A stretch of 64,000 bases of DNA from positions 62,001-126,000 of the forward strand of contig NZ_MLYR01000005.1 in the NCBI RefSeq assembly GCF_001866655.1. Direction: 5' to 3'. Of the stretch, positions 28,055-37,475 are shown piece by piece. Positions within the stretch are counted from its first letter, which is position 1, and every line of letters begins with the position of its first letter. Under the pieces are notes generated by a model. It had not been told where the DNA came from, made no database searches, and worked only from the letters and a program-made list of their open reading frames with translations. The position numbers and the translations under genes are program-made. The DNA comes from Bacillus sp. MUM 116 (GTDB taxonomy: Bacteria; Bacillota; Bacilli; Bacillales; Cytobacillaceae).

Positions 28055-28342
28055 AATAAAATGTCATATTTGGTCATAACTTATGATGGAGCACAGTAAT
28101 TAAGCATAAAGCATGAAAAGAGAAGAAATGCCCTGGGCTGAAAGCATTTCTGCATGACACTTAATGAAGGAACACTCCGTAGGTTTCTCTCTGAAAAAGG
28201 TAAACTCTAGTAGGAGAAGAACGTTAACAGGCGTTAACTGTAAGAGCGGAAGAGTCTAATAATTGGGCTTTTCAACTAGGGTGGCACCACGGGAACTACA
28301 ACTCTCGTCCCTTGTATTTTATACAAGGGATGGGAGTTTTTT
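28055..28342 (+). ncRNA. T-box riboswitch, histidine-specific, ahead of hisS
   Basis: The leader holds the conserved T-box sequence AGGGTGGCACCACGGG at 28278-28293, which pairs with the uncharged tRNA acceptor end. A terminator (CGTCCCTTGTAT pairing with ATACAAGGGATG, then T-run) lies at 28301-28342. Stem I carries the AGAGAAG/GA-type motif. The probable specifier triplet is CAC (28173-28175) in the context GGAACACT, matching histidine. Uncharged tRNA-His should favour antitermination. Confidence 0.93.
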
Positions 28343-28373
28343 ATTTATACATATTTGCTGGGAGGAAATAGAA

Positions 28374-29645
28374 ATGTCGATTAGCATTCCAAGGGGAACG
28401 CAGGATATTTTGCCAGGCGAAATTGAAAAGTGGCAAATCATTGAAGCCAAAGCCCGCGAGCTTTGTGAGAAATACCAATACCATGAAATTCGCACACCAA
28501 TTTTTGAACATACCGATCTTTTTTCGAGAGGTGTAGGTGATACGACCGATATCGTTCAAAAAGAAATGTACACATTTGAAGACCGGGGCGGGCGCAGCAT
28601 CACTCTTAGACCGGAAGGAACTGCTGCAGTTGTTAGATCTTTTGTTGAGAAAAAAATGTTCGGTTATGCACATCAGCCGGTAAAGCTTTATTACATGGGC
28701 CCTATGTTCCGCTATGAACGCCCGCAAGCCGGACGTTTCCGTCAATTTGTACAATTTGGCATCGAAGCCTTGGGAAGTAATGACCCAGCGATTGATGCGG
28801 AAGTGATTTCGTTGGCCATGAACTTATATAAAGAGTTGGGCTTAAAGAAACTAAAGCTTATAATTAACAGTCTTGGTGATAAAGAAAGCCGGATTGCACA
28901 CCGGAATGCTTTAGTGAATCACTTCAAGCCAAGAATTGGCGAGTTTTGTCATGACTGTCAAAACCGTCTTGAAAAAAACCCATTACGGATTCTTGACTGT
29001 AAGCAAGACCGCGATCATGAATTAATGAAAACAGCTCCATCCATCCTTGATTATTTAAATGATTATTCAAAAACATACTTTGAAAAGCTGCAGCAATATC
29101 TTACTCAATTGGATATTCCGTTTGAGGTGGATGCAAACCTTGTTCGCGGTTTGGATTATTACAATCACACTGCTTTTGAAATTATGAGCAATGCCGAGGG
29201 CTTTGGAGCGATTACCACATTGTGCGGCGGCGGACGATACAACGGTTTGGCTGAGGAAATTGGCGGACCGGAAACACCAGGAATCGGTTTTGCTCTAAGT
29301 ATTGAACGATTCATCGCTGCATTAAATGCAGAAGGTGTCGACCTTGAAATTAATCAAGGCATTGACTGTTATATTGCAGCACTTGGTGAAGAGGCTAAAG
29401 ACTATACGGTCGGACTCTTACAACAATTGAGACTAGCTGGTTTTTCGGCTGAAAGAGATTACTTGGATCGAAAAATCAAAGCGCAATTTAAGGCAGCTGA
29501 CCGCTTAAATGCCCGTTTTGTTGCCATACTGGGTGACGATGAGTTAAAAAATAACAAAATTACAGTGAAAAATATGGCAACTGGTGAACAAACAGAGATT
29601 GGTTTAGATTCATTTATTCAACACTTTCAAGAGTTGCATCAATAA
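28374..29645 (+). CDS. hisS: Histidyl-tRNA synthetase
   Basis: 423 aa class II synthetase. ATG 28374 follows GGAGGAAAT and opens with the family start [16 protein letters not shown]; the frame is open back into the T-box leader but that part is not coding. Motif 2 region ([18 protein letters not shown], about 104-121), histidine motifs [14 protein letters not shown] (about 258) and the motif 3 [11 protein letters not shown] (about 304). An anticodon-binding domain is at the C-terminus. Cotranscribed with aspS, 12 bp downstream. Confidence 0.98.
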   Translation: MSISIPRGTQDILPGEIEKWQIIEAKARELCEKYQYHEIRTPIFEHTDLFSRGVGDTTDIVQKEMYTFEDRGGRSITLRPEGTAAVVRSFVEKKMFGYAHQPVKLYYMGPMFRYERPQAGRFRQFVQFGIEALGSNDPAIDAEVISLAMNLYKELGLKKLKLIINSLGDKESRIAHRNALVNHFKPRIGEFCHDCQNRLEKNPLRILDCKQDRDHELMKTAPSILDYLNDYSKTYFEKLQQYLTQLDIPFEVDANLVRGLDYYNHTAFEIMSNAEGFGAITTLCGGGRYNGLAEEIGGPETPGIGFALSIERFIAALNAEGVDLEINQGIDCYIAALGEEAKDYTVGLLQQLRLAGFSAERDYLDRKIKAQFKAADRLNARFVAILGDDELKNNKITVKNMATGEQTEIGLDSFIQHFQELHQ

Positions 29646-29657
29646 GGGGGAAAAACA

Positions 29658-31433
29658 ATGTTTGGCAGATCGTATTTTTGTGGAGAAGTTCCGGAAATAG
29701 CAGTAGGAGAAAAAGTAACGTTAAAAGGATGGGTGCAAACACGCCGTGATTTGGGCGGTGTCATTTTTATCGATCTTCGTGACCGTTCAGGAATAGTACA
29801 GGTTGTGTTTAACCCGGATTTATCAAAAGAAGCTCTTGAAGTCGCAGAAAAAATCCGTAGTGAATATGTTTTAGCTATTCAAGGAACAGTTGTTTCGCGT
29901 GAATCTTCGACTATTAATGAAAAAATTAAAACGGGGAAAATTGAAGTTCAAGCTGAAAAAGTTACCATCATTAATGAGGCAAAAACACCTCCATTTATGA
30001 TTACTGATAATATAGATGTCTCAGAAGATATCCGATTGAAATATCGCTATTTAGATTTCCGCCGTCCGGTTATTTTCGAAACATTAAAAATGCGCCATCA
30101 GGTGACTAAACAAATTAGAAACTTCTTGGATTCTGAAGGGTTTTTAGATATTGAAACACCGATATTAACAAAAAGCACACCTGAAGGGGCTCGTGATTAT
30201 TTAGTGCCAAGCCGGGTACATCCTGGTGAATTCTACGCACTTCCACAATCACCACAGTTGTTTAAGCAATTGTTAATGGTTGGCGGAATTGAGCGTTATT
30301 ATCAAATTGCCCGCTGCTTCCGTGACGAAGACCTTCGTGCAGATCGTCAGCCTGAATTTACTCAGGTCGATATCGAAACAAGCTTTTTAAGCCAAGAAGA
30401 TATCATGGGCTTAATGGAAAAAATGATGACGCAGATCATGGAAGAAGTTAAAGGAATTGAGATTCCTGCTCCTTTCCCGCGTATGACCTATGATGAAGCG
30501 ATGAGCCGCTTTGGGTCTGATAAACCGGATACCCGTTTTGGTTTAGAGCTTGTCGAACTTTCCGAAATTGTCAAGGGTTCCGGTTTCAAAGTCTTCTCCG
30601 CTGCTGTGGCAAATGGCGGTCAAGTAAAAGCCATAAATGTAAAAGGTGCTGCGGAAAAATATTCGCGTAAAGATATTGATGCACTTACAGAATTTGTTGC
30701 CATTTACGGGGCTAAAGGCCTTGCCTGGTTTAAGGTTGAAGCAGAGGGAATAAATGGTCCAATTGCAAAATTCTTCTCTGAAGAGGAAGTTAATGCGATG
30801 AAGGCGACGCTTGAAGCAAGCGAGGGAGATTTAATTCTGTTTGTTGCTGATAAAAAGAGCGTTGTCGCGGATGCACTAGGTGCGCTTAGAATCAAGCTTG
30901 GCAAGGAATTAGATTTGATTGATCAAAGCAAGTTTAATTTCCTATGGGTAACAGACTGGCCATTACTTGAGTATGACGAAGAGGAAGGCCGTTACTTTGC
31001 TGCTCATCATCCATTCACAATGCCATTCAGGGAAGACCTTGAATATTTAGATACTGACCCAGGAAGAGTGCGTGCCCAAGCGTATGACATTGTTCTTAAT
31101 GGATATGAACTTGGCGGAGGTTCTTTAAGAATTTTCGAACGCCCAATCCAAGAAAAAATGTTCAAGGTGCTTGGTTTTACCGCTGAACAGGCGAATGAGC
31201 AATTCGGGTTCCTTTTAAATGCCTTTGAATATGGAACACCGCCGCATGGTGGAATTGCCCTTGGGTTAGACCGTTTAGTCATGCTTTTGGCAGGCAGCAC
31301 GAATTTGCGTGACACGATTGCTTTCCCGAAAACGGCAAGTGCAAGCGACTTGTTAACCGATGCACCAGGCGAGGTTTCCGAGGCGCAATTAAAAGAGCTT
31401 TATTTATCAACAATGGTAAATAAAAAGAAATAA
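29658..31433 (+). CDS. aspS: Aspartyl-tRNA synthetase
   Basis: 591 aa bacterial-type AspRS: N-terminal OB-fold anticodon-binding domain (1-105), catalytic core with [20 protein letters not shown] (about 213-232), the bacterial GAD insertion (about 300-405), and motif 3 [13 protein letters not shown] (about 531). GGGGG site. In the hisS T-box operon, so probably induced by histidine limitation together with hisS. Confidence 0.98.
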   Translation: MFGRSYFCGEVPEIAVGEKVTLKGWVQTRRDLGGVIFIDLRDRSGIVQVVFNPDLSKEALEVAEKIRSEYVLAIQGTVVSRESSTINEKIKTGKIEVQAEKVTIINEAKTPPFMITDNIDVSEDIRLKYRYLDFRRPVIFETLKMRHQVTKQIRNFLDSEGFLDIETPILTKSTPEGARDYLVPSRVHPGEFYALPQSPQLFKQLLMVGGIERYYQIARCFRDEDLRADRQPEFTQVDIETSFLSQEDIMGLMEKMMTQIMEEVKGIEIPAPFPRMTYDEAMSRFGSDKPDTRFGLELVELSEIVKGSGFKVFSAAVANGGQVKAINVKGAAEKYSRKDIDALTEFVAIYGAKGLAWFKVEAEGINGPIAKFFSEEEVNAMKATLEASEGDLILFVADKKSVVADALGALRIKLGKELDLIDQSKFNFLWVTDWPLLEYDEEEGRYFAAHHPFTMPFREDLEYLDTDPGRVRAQAYDIVLNGYELGGGSLRIFERPIQEKMFKVLGFTAEQANEQFGFLLNAFEYGTPPHGGIALGLDRLVMLLAGSTNLRDTIAFPKTASASDLLTDAPGEVSEAQLKELYLSTMVNKKK

Positions 31434-31450
31434 AACGCTTTCACGAACCC

Positions 31451-31479
31451 TTGAATGCGGTTTTGATATATGCTATTAT
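31451..31479 (+). promoter_or_regulatory. Promoter of 6S RNA
   Basis: TTGAAT, 17-bp spacer, TATTAT preceded by TGC (extended -10). Confidence 0.75.
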
Positions 31480-31489
31480 AAAACCAATC

Positions 31490-31690
31490 AAAAGAGTCCT
31501 GAAGTGTACGTTACATTACCTAAATATTGACCGAACATTATTTCTTCGGGAGTCTGGAGTTTTCTGGCAGCGTAAATGCCCCGGCCCGAGCGGTAAGGGG
31601 ACTTACAAATCTGGAAGCAGGACACCCACCTGCTAAATGCGGGATCAATATGAAGGAACCCAAAAGTGACGGCACGATTGGGACTCTTTT
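31490..31690 (+). ncRNA. bsrA: 6S RNA (BsrA / 6S-1 type)
   Basis: About 200 nt. The ends AAAAGAGTCC (31490-31499) and GGACTCTTTT (31681-31690) pair perfectly. The conserved segment GGAGTTTTCTGGCAGCGTAA and following CGGCCCGAGCGG lie in the central bubble region. The location between aspS and tcdA is that of B. subtilis 6S-1. 6S RNA mimics an open promoter and sequesters the sigma-A RNA polymerase, with short product RNAs made on outgrowth. Several short ORFs across this stretch are artefacts. Confidence 0.9.
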
Positions 31691-31705
31691 CCATTTGTTG
31701 TCATT

Positions 31706-31731
31706 AACCTCCTATGCAGGAGGTTTTTATT
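31706..31731 (+). terminator. Terminator after 6S RNA
   Basis: AACCTCCT pairs with AGGAGGTT around ATGC, followed by TTTATTTT. Confidence 0.85.
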
Positions 31732-31845
31732 TTCCCGTATTTTAATAAATCTTATCTGAATACTTGTTTTTATACACTGGTATGATATATTCTTATTCGG
31801 GAAAAAGATACATAAGGATGAAATTAATATATTGGAGTGAAATAC

Positions 31846-32613
31846 ATGCTGCATCAATTTTCTCGTAATGAGCTTGCGGTTGGTAAAGAAGGAATGGATA
31901 TCATGAAAAACAGCACGGTTGCTGTTTTGGGAATTGGCGGTGTTGGTTCATTTGCCGCCGAAGCGCTTGCACGTTCCGGAGTCGGCCGTTTAATTTTAAT
32001 CGATAAAGACGATGTGGATATCACCAATGTCAATCGTCAGCTAGTTGCTTTGTTATCAACGATTGGCCGTCCAAAGGTGGAAATCATGGAAGAGAGGATT
32101 AAGGATATTAATCCGGATTGTGAAGTAATTTCATTAAAAATATTCTACACAGAAGAAACCTATGAAGAAATTTTCAACCACAATATTGACTTTTTTGTGG
32201 ATGCCTCTGATACGATTATCTATAAAATCCATTTAATGAAGGAATGTTTAAAACGGAACATCCCAATCATTTCAAGTATGGGTGCAGCAAATAAAATGGA
32301 CCCAACACGTTTCCAAATTGCTGATATTTCTAAAACACACACCGACCCAATTGCCAAGGTTATTCGGACTAAACTTCGTAAGGAAGGTATTCGCAAGGGG
32401 ATTCCTGTCGTTTTTTCCGATGAGAGTCCAATCGTTATTCGTGAAGATGTGCGCCAGATTGTTGGAAATGACAAAGCGGAGATTCGTAAAGCGAAAATGC
32501 CTCCAGCTTCCAATGCCTTTGTCCCATCTGCCTGCGGTTTGATTATGGCGAGCTATGTCGTTAGAGAACTATTAAAAGACATCAAAATTCAACGCGTTGC
32601 GGATGAAAAATAA
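31846..32613 (+). CDS. tcdA: tRNA threonylcarbamoyladenosine dehydratase
   Basis: 255 aa E1/ThiF/MoeB-like adenylating enzyme. Converts t6A37 of ANN-reading tRNAs to its cyclic form. The nucleotide motif VLGIGGVGSFAAEALARSG (about 25-43), DKDDVDITNVNRQ (about 51-63) and the YtrRQ-like conserved SSMGAANKMDPTRF (about 145) are seen. ATG 31846 is preferred over GTG nine bases upstream since that GTG is part of the GGAG site. B. subtilis YrvM is the same length and place. Confidence 0.94.
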   Translation: MLHQFSRNELAVGKEGMDIMKNSTVAVLGIGGVGSFAAEALARSGVGRLILIDKDDVDITNVNRQLVALLSTIGRPKVEIMEERIKDINPDCEVISLKIFYTEETYEEIFNHNIDFFVDASDTIIYKIHLMKECLKRNIPIISSMGAANKMDPTRFQIADISKTHTDPIAKVIRTKLRKEGIRKGIPVVFSDESPIVIREDVRQIVGNDKAEIRKAKMPPASNAFVPSACGLIMASYVVRELLKDIKIQRVADEK

Positions 32614-32617
32614 TTTG

Positions 32618-32650
32618 AAGCCCTGAACTTTTGGTTCAGGGTATTTTTTT
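32618..32650 (+). terminator. Terminator of tcdA
   Basis: CCCTGAAC pairs with GTTCAGGG around TTTTG, then a T-run. Confidence 0.9.
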
Positions 32651-32743
32651 TCAAAATCTCTAATAAAATCTTAGGAATTATTAATAAAAATAGTTTATTC
32701 TTAAAGAAAGTCTAATATTGGCATTTATAGGGAGAAGGATTGA

Positions 32744-33586
32744 ATGGAAAAAATCATGCATATCTCCAGTGACTTGCGGGATTGGATTGTTCAAACATTA
32801 AGAAGTGGTGTAAATCCAGAATCAATCGTTGATGCAATGATTAAAAAAGGATTTGATCCAACTTTTTCTTACCGTACCATTCTACGAATTGTTGGAAATC
32901 AAACGATAAAAACTTCTACTCTTAGCGAGAGCCCCTATATTTATGAGATTCCCGAAATTGGGCGGAAGGGAAATGAAATTCAAACAAATGACCGCATAAT
33001 TCATTTACTCTCCAGAATCAATCAACCATTTATTTTACAGTTTGAAAATTTATTAAGCTTTGATGAATGTGATGAGCTTATACACCTTTCTAAGGGCAGA
33101 TTGCTGCCTTCACAAATCATATATTCAAAGACAGGGTTAGTAAAATCTGTACCTGGAAGAACCAGCAAAGGTATGTATTTTAAACTTGGAGAAAATCGTC
33201 TGATCGAAACCATTGAAAATAGAATCTCTGAATTAACCAATATTCCGATTGAAAATGGTGAGGGACTCCAGGTTTTGAATTATCAGGTTGGAGAGGAGTA
33301 TAAGCCGCATTTTGACTATTTCCCTCCTGCCAGTATTAGTACCCATAGAGGGGGTCAACGGATTGGTACATTATTAATCTATTTAAATGATGTGCCATCA
33401 GGCGGCGAAACCGTTTTTCCAAAAGCAGGAGTATCCATTGTGCCAAGAAAAGGTACGGCCGTTTATTTCCATTATGGAAATAGTAAAGGACAAGTAGACC
33501 GAATGTCGTTACATACCAGTATTCCGGTATTAGAGGGAGAAAAATGGGTGGCCACGAATTGGATTCGACAAGGTAGAATCTATTAG
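32744..33586 (+). CDS. Prolyl 4-hydroxylase-like 2-oxoglutarate/Fe(II) oxygenase
   Basis: 280 aa. The C-terminal 180 residues are a P4H-alpha-type double-stranded beta helix: the iron ligands HxD are in EYKPHFDYF (about 184-192), the distal His in MSLHTSIPV (about 256), and the 2-oxoglutarate-binding Lys in GEKWVATNW (about 266). This matches the P4H described from B. anthracis. The first 60 residues form a separate helical module (DLRDWIVQTLRSGVNPESIV) seen in some two-part members. Substrate unknown; the Pro/Gly-rich SafA encoded in this window is one speculative candidate. Monocistronic, with its own terminator. Confidence 0.88.
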   Translation: MEKIMHISSDLRDWIVQTLRSGVNPESIVDAMIKKGFDPTFSYRTILRIVGNQTIKTSTLSESPYIYEIPEIGRKGNEIQTNDRIIHLLSRINQPFILQFENLLSFDECDELIHLSKGRLLPSQIIYSKTGLVKSVPGRTSKGMYFKLGENRLIETIENRISELTNIPIENGEGLQVLNYQVGEEYKPHFDYFPPASISTHRGGQRIGTLLIYLNDVPSGGETVFPKAGVSIVPRKGTAVYFHYGNSKGQVDRMSLHTSIPVLEGEKWVATNWIRQGRIY

Positions 33587-33593
33587 CTAATAA

Positions 33594-33637
33594 AAGGAAG
33601 AGGGTGCCAATTGACTTTTGGGCACACTCTTCTTTTT
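33594..33637 (+). terminator. Terminator of the oxygenase gene
   Basis: GAAGAGGGTGCC pairs with GGGCACACTCTTC and is followed by TTTTT. Confidence 0.85.
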
Positions 33638-33927
33638 CAGATAAGACTACTTTTCTGAAGGAATTGTTATGGTATATCTTTGGATTATTTCACAGCAATT
33701 GTACCTCCATTATTTTCAGCTGCTTATGTATTCTACATAGAATAGGATAAGTTTTCATACGTCTCAAGTCCTAGAAATAACTCATTCTTGAGCCGTTTTA
33801 TTCGAGAAAAGGGGCAAATTATAATAAAAATTGGAAAGAATGACATCAAAACACAGGAAAAATTCCCAAATATAGGTTAAGATGGGATGGTGACATTTTT
33901 CAACATAGATAGAGAGGAGAAGATGAA
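33638..33927. other. Gene-free stretch before the ABC exporter
   Basis: No supportable gene. It holds a palindrome TATTCTA-CA-TAGAATA at 33729-33744 and a TATAAT at 33820-33825 with only a weak -35 (TTTATT), which may serve the ABC genes. A short frame (DYFTAIVPPLFSAAYVFYIE then stop, ending about 33749) looks like the tail of a membrane protein and could be a gene remnant, but it has no start. Confidence 0.4.
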
Positions 33928-34851
33928 TTGGAATCCATTGTTGAATTAAAGAATGTAACAAAAGTGATTAAAGGAAGAACCATCATCGATCAGATTAGTT
34001 TCCAAGTGAATAAGGGTGAGGTTTTTGGCTTTTTAGGGCCGAATGGAGCCGGAAAAACAACAACCATCCGAATGATTGTGGGCCTAATGGGCATAACATC
34101 CGGTGATATTACGATTGGCGGGGCAAGCATTAAAAGTAATTTTGAAGAGGCAGTAGGTCATATCGGGGCAATTGTTGAAAACCCGGAGATGTATAAATTC
34201 TTAAGCGGATACAAAAACCTTGTCCATTATGCAAGGATGTCAAAGAGTATTACAAAAGAAAAAATTGATGATGTGGTGAAGCTGGTCGGGTTAACGGACA
34301 GAATTCACGACAAGGTAAAAACCTATTCTTTAGGAATGCGCCAAAGATTAGGATTGGCACAATGCCTTTTACATGACCCTGAGGTATTAATTCTCGATGA
34401 ACCGACAAACGGGTTGGACCCGGCGGGGATCAGAGAAATTCGTGATTATTTGCGTCTGCTTGCCAGGGAAAAAAATATGGCTGTAATTGTTTCAAGCCAT
34501 CTTTTATCCGAAATGGAAATGATGTGTGACCGCATTGGAATTATTCAAAACGGCCGGTTGATTGATGTTCAGCATGTCCAGGAATTTGTTCAAGGAAACG
34601 AAGTTATGTATGATCTGGAGGTCATTCCAAGTGAAACGGCCCGTTCCATCATTCAAAACCATTATGCAAATGTGAAAATATCTCATTCAAGAAATGGTTT
34701 ATCCGTAGAATTGGCAAAAGAAGAAATACCGAACCTGATAAAATTATTGGTTGAGGGTGACGTTCAAGTGTTCGGAGTAAAAGAAGTGGCAAAAACATTG
34801 GAGGACCGCTTCCTTGAAGTAACAGGTGAAAAGGAGGAGGTTAAAGCATGA
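33928..34851 (+). CDS. ABC transporter ATP-binding protein, bacitracin-export (BcrA) type
   Basis: 307 aa. Walker A LGPNGAGKTTT (about 37-47), signature YSLGMRQRLGLAQ (about 133), Walker B VLILDEPTNGLDP (about 153-165) and H-loop VSSHLLSE (about 190) are intact. TTG start seven bases after GAGGAGA. It overlaps the permease gene by the ATGA quartet. The BcrA-like subgroup pairs with ABC-2 permeases that export peptides or lipids; the substrate here is unknown. Confidence 0.93.
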   Translation: MESIVELKNVTKVIKGRTIIDQISFQVNKGEVFGFLGPNGAGKTTTIRMIVGLMGITSGDITIGGASIKSNFEEAVGHIGAIVENPEMYKFLSGYKNLVHYARMSKSITKEKIDDVVKLVGLTDRIHDKVKTYSLGMRQRLGLAQCLLHDPEVLILDEPTNGLDPAGIREIRDYLRLLAREKNMAVIVSSHLLSEMEMMCDRIGIIQNGRLIDVQHVQEFVQGNEVMYDLEVIPSETARSIIQNHYANVKISHSRNGLSVELAKEEIPNLIKLLVEGDVQVFGVKEVAKTLEDRFLEVTGEKEEVKA

Positions 34852-35798
34852 TTAATTTAATTAAAAATGAATGGATGAAAATATTTAAGCGCCCGGGAAC
34901 GTTCGTCATGATTGCAATTCTCCTTGTCGCGGCGTCGATTGTGGCCGGGTTTTTTAAATACCAGCAGTCAGGGAGTAAAGCTGCCGTTAATCAAAAGTGG
35001 GAGCAAAACTTAAAGCAGGAGAATGATGCATTAAAAAAGCAATATGAGCGAAGCGGTTCTAAAATAGAAAAACAATTTCTTAAAAAGGAGATTGTTACCA
35101 ATGATTACCGGATTCAGCATCATATTCCCCCGCAGGAAAGCTACGATGTCTGGACATTTGTGAAGGATGCCTCCCAACTAATTTCATTAGCCGGGCTGTT
35201 TACAATCATTATTTCGGCAGGAATCGTTGCGAGCGAATTTAATTGGGGGACCATTAAGCTCCTGTTAATCAGGCCGATTAATCGAACGAAAATCTTACTT
35301 TCTAAATATTTAACGGTATTACTTTTCGCTTTATTCCTGCTGGCTGTCCTTTTTGTCTACTCAACGGTTATTGGTGCTGTTCTGTTTGGGATGCCGGATC
35401 AGGCTGTACCATATTTGAACTATAATAATGGTACTGTTACCGAGCAGAATATGATGGTCCATTTAATGATTTATTATGGTTTGAGCTCGATTGGAATGAT
35501 CATGCTGACAACGATGGCGTTCATGATTTCGTCGGTGTTTCGGAATAGCTCACTTGCAATTGGGATTGCCATCTTTTTGATGTTCTCCGGAGGAAACATT
35601 ACTCAATTATTAGCGTTGAAATTTGATTGGGCAAAATATATTTTGTTTGCCAATACCGATTTAATGCAATATTTTGAGGGAGCGCCGATGGTCGCAGGAA
35701 TGACTTTGTCGTTTTCCATTGCTATGCTGATTGTTTATTTTGTTATTTTCCAATTTCTTGCATTTTTTATTTTTAAAAAGCGGGATGTAGCGGCATAA
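34848..35798 (+). CDS. ABC-2 type permease partner
   Basis: 316 aa. An N-terminal helix (about 18-36), a long extracytoplasmic charged segment (about 40-100) and five further membrane helices follow the ABC-2/BcrB plan. GIVASEFNWGTIKLLLIRPINRTKILLSK (split here only by length) lies near 125-152 and is the family's coupling region. Translationally coupled to the ATPase gene. Not part of the syntenic block in B. subtilis, so probably an insertion specific to this lineage. Confidence 0.88.
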   Translation: MINLIKNEWMKIFKRPGTFVMIAILLVAASIVAGFFKYQQSGSKAAVNQKWEQNLKQENDALKKQYERSGSKIEKQFLKKEIVTNDYRIQHHIPPQESYDVWTFVKDASQLISLAGLFTIIISAGIVASEFNWGTIKLLLIRPINRTKILLSKYLTVLLFALFLLAVLFVYSTVIGAVLFGMPDQAVPYLNYNNGTVTEQNMMVHLMIYYGLSSIGMIMLTTMAFMISSVFRNSSLAIGIAIFLMFSGGNITQLLALKFDWAKYILFANTDLMQYFEGAPMVAGMTLSFSIAMLIVYFVIFQFLAFFIFKKRDVAA

Positions 35799-35801
35799 TA
35801 T

Positions 35802-35864
35802 TGTTGATATATGCTGAAAATGTGTCGATATCCTCTAAAAATGTGTTGATATCACATCAAAAGA
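35802..35864 (+). repeat. Mini-array with exact 21-bp period (TGTYGATAT word), three units
   Basis: TGTTGATAT at 35802, TGTCGATAT at 35823 and TGTTGATAT at 35844, exactly 21 bp apart. AAAATG precedes units two and three. It begins three bases after the permease stop and ends at the shared terminator. Confidence 0.85.
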
Positions 35865-35897
35865 AATAGCCTTCGCCAAGTCGAAGGCTATTTTTTC
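35861..35897. terminator. Bidirectional terminator, ABC permease and rarA
   Basis: AAATAGCCTTCG pairs with CGAAGGCTATTT between convergent genes; the rarA stop codon lies in the stem. Confidence 0.9.
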
Positions 35898-37162
35898 CTA
35901 TTTGTTAGTTTTTCATAGACCGTTGCTAATGCCTGTTCAAATTTTCCTGTCCTTTTTGGTACATAGTATTGCTTATTTTTTAAACGATTCGGCAAATATT
36001 GCTGCGGAACCCAGCCATTGTCGTAATCGTGTGGGTATTTATAGTCAATCCCTCTGCCAAGCTCTTTTGCTCCTTTATAATGGGCGTCACGCAGATGGTC
36101 GGGTACTTCGCCGATTACACCTTTTTGGATATCCTCAAGTGCGGATTGAATCGCCAATACTGCCGAGTTGGATTTTGGCGACAAACATAATTCTATGACC
36201 GCATTGGCAAGCGGGATTCTAGCTTCCGGAAACCCGATTCGTTCTGCTGTTTCAATCGCAGCAAGGGTTCGTGCACCAGCCTGTGGACTGGCTAAACCGA
36301 TATCTTCATAGGCAATGACCAAAAGCCGTCTGCTGATACTTACAAGGTCACCCGCTTCAATTAACCGGCCAAGATAATGGAGCGCTGCGTCTACATCACT
36401 ACCACGAATTGATTTTTGAAAGGCGGACAAAACATCATAATGGCCGTCCCCATCCTTGTCGGCCGCAAAGCTTTTCTTTTGCAGGCATTCTTCCGCTGTT
36501 GCGAGGTCAATGTGAATGACACCGTGCTCGTCCTTGTCGCTGGAAAGAACAGCTAATTCTAGAGCATTTAACGAGCTTCTGACATCTCCATTTGAGCCGT
36601 TTGCAAAATGACTCAATGCTTCATCGGACACGACAACCTTTACATTTCCAAGTCCTCGTTCTTGGTCTTCTAAAGCCCTGTTCAAGGCTATTTTTACTTC
36701 TTCAGTCTCAGGCGGTTTCAGTTCGAAAATTTGGCATCGGCTGCGGATGGCCGGATTAATCGCATGATAGGGATTGCTCGTTGTCGCACCGATTAGGGTA
36801 ATTAGTCCATTTTCTAAATAAGGTAAAAGGAAATCCTGCTTCCCCTTATCAAGACGGTGGACCTCATCTAATAGAAGTATTACTTTTCCGGACATTTTTG
36901 CTTCAGCGACGACGATTTCCATGTCTTTTTTGTTATTGGTTACGGCATTAAGGGTGCGAAAGGCATATTTTGTACTTCCGGCAATCGCACTGGCAATTGA
37001 GGTTTTGCCAATTCCAGGCGGCCCATATAAAATCATTGAGGTCAGCTGTTTTGCTTTTACCATTCTGGCAATAATTTTTCCATCAGCCACAAGATGCTGC
37101 TGGCCGACAACCTCTTCAATGGTTCTTGGACGCATCCGAAATGCTAGAGGTTTTTGCTGCAT
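35888..37162 (-). CDS. rarA: Replication-associated recombination protein RarA (MgsA)
   Basis: 424 aa AAA+ ATPase of the clamp-loader/WRNIP1 group that acts at stalled forks. Walker A YGPPGIGKTS (about 46-55), Walker B LLLDEVHR (about 98), sensor TLIGATTSNP (about 121) and the tetramerisation domain at the C-terminus are visible. ATG 37162 is preferred over an ATG six bases upstream because of spacing to GGAG. Conserved position beside cymR as in B. subtilis (yrvN). Confidence 0.95.
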   Translation of the reverse strand: MQQKPLAFRMRPRTIEEVVGQQHLVADGKIIARMVKAKQLTSMILYGPPGIGKTSIASAIAGSTKYAFRTLNAVTNNKKDMEIVVAEAKMSGKVILLLDEVHRLDKGKQDFLLPYLENGLITLIGATTSNPYHAINPAIRSRCQIFELKPPETEEVKIALNRALEDQERGLGNVKVVVSDEALSHFANGSNGDVRSSLNALELAVLSSDKDEHGVIHIDLATAEECLQKKSFAADKDGDGHYDVLSAFQKSIRGSDVDAALHYLGRLIEAGDLVSISRRLLVIAYEDIGLASPQAGARTLAAIETAERIGFPEARIPLANAVIELCLSPKSNSAVLAIQSALEDIQKGVIGEVPDHLRDAHYKGAKELGRGIDYKYPHDYDNGWVPQQYLPNRLKNKQYYVPKRTGKFEQALATVYEKLTNRKK

Positions 37163-37196
37163 AATCATCTCTCCAACTATATTCTGGGTTTTCCTT

Positions 37197-37324
37197 GAAA
37201 ATTGTCTAGCGCAAGCGTCCTGCCCCTCGAGGTCGCTTCGGTCCAGCCGATGAAGTCAAAAAACGACTTCACCGTCAGGCCTTCCAGCGCTTGTCGGGGC
37301 TGATCAAGGCGCTTCCGCTTTTCT
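37197..37324 (-). repeat. Dispersed GC-rich intergenic repeat, copy 4
   Basis: Starts GAAAATTGTCTAGCGCAAGC and ends AGGCGCTTCCGCTTTTCT. The central GATGAAGTC/GACTTCACC hairpin matches copies 2 and 6. Confidence 0.85.
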
Positions 37325-37373
37325 TATAACGATATCATTTTTTCTGCAAAAAGCATATTAAAGAACAATGTGA

Positions 37374-37446
37374 TATAATAAATAAATGCCTATCAAGTTA
37401 CTATGGATTTAAATCCTATTGACATAATAAAAAATAATTTTAAAAT
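37374..37446 (+). promoter_or_regulatory. Two possible sigma-A promoters of cymR
   Basis: Upstream: extended -10 TGATATAAT (core 37374-37379) with a poor -35. Downstream: TTGACA (37419-37424), 16 bp, TAAAAT (37441-37446), 30 bp before the start codon. Confidence 0.5.
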
Positions 37447-37475
37447 AGAAAAATGTTGAATTGAGGTGCGATTAG

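Noticed and set aside
28263-28373. N-terminal extension of hisS by 37 codons
   Set aside because: It would encode the T-box and terminator; ATG 28374 has the ribosome-binding site and the family start.
31451-31857. Four short ORFs on both strands between aspS and tcdA
   Set aside because: They coincide with the 6S RNA and its terminator; the RNA structure explains the sequence.
33657-33750. Membrane-protein remnant before the ABC genes
   Set aside because: About 20 plausible residues without a start or homologous context; kept only as a note.
33928-35798. ABC pair as part of a bacteriocin or immunity cluster
   Set aside because: No precursor peptide, modification enzyme or two-component system is adjacent.
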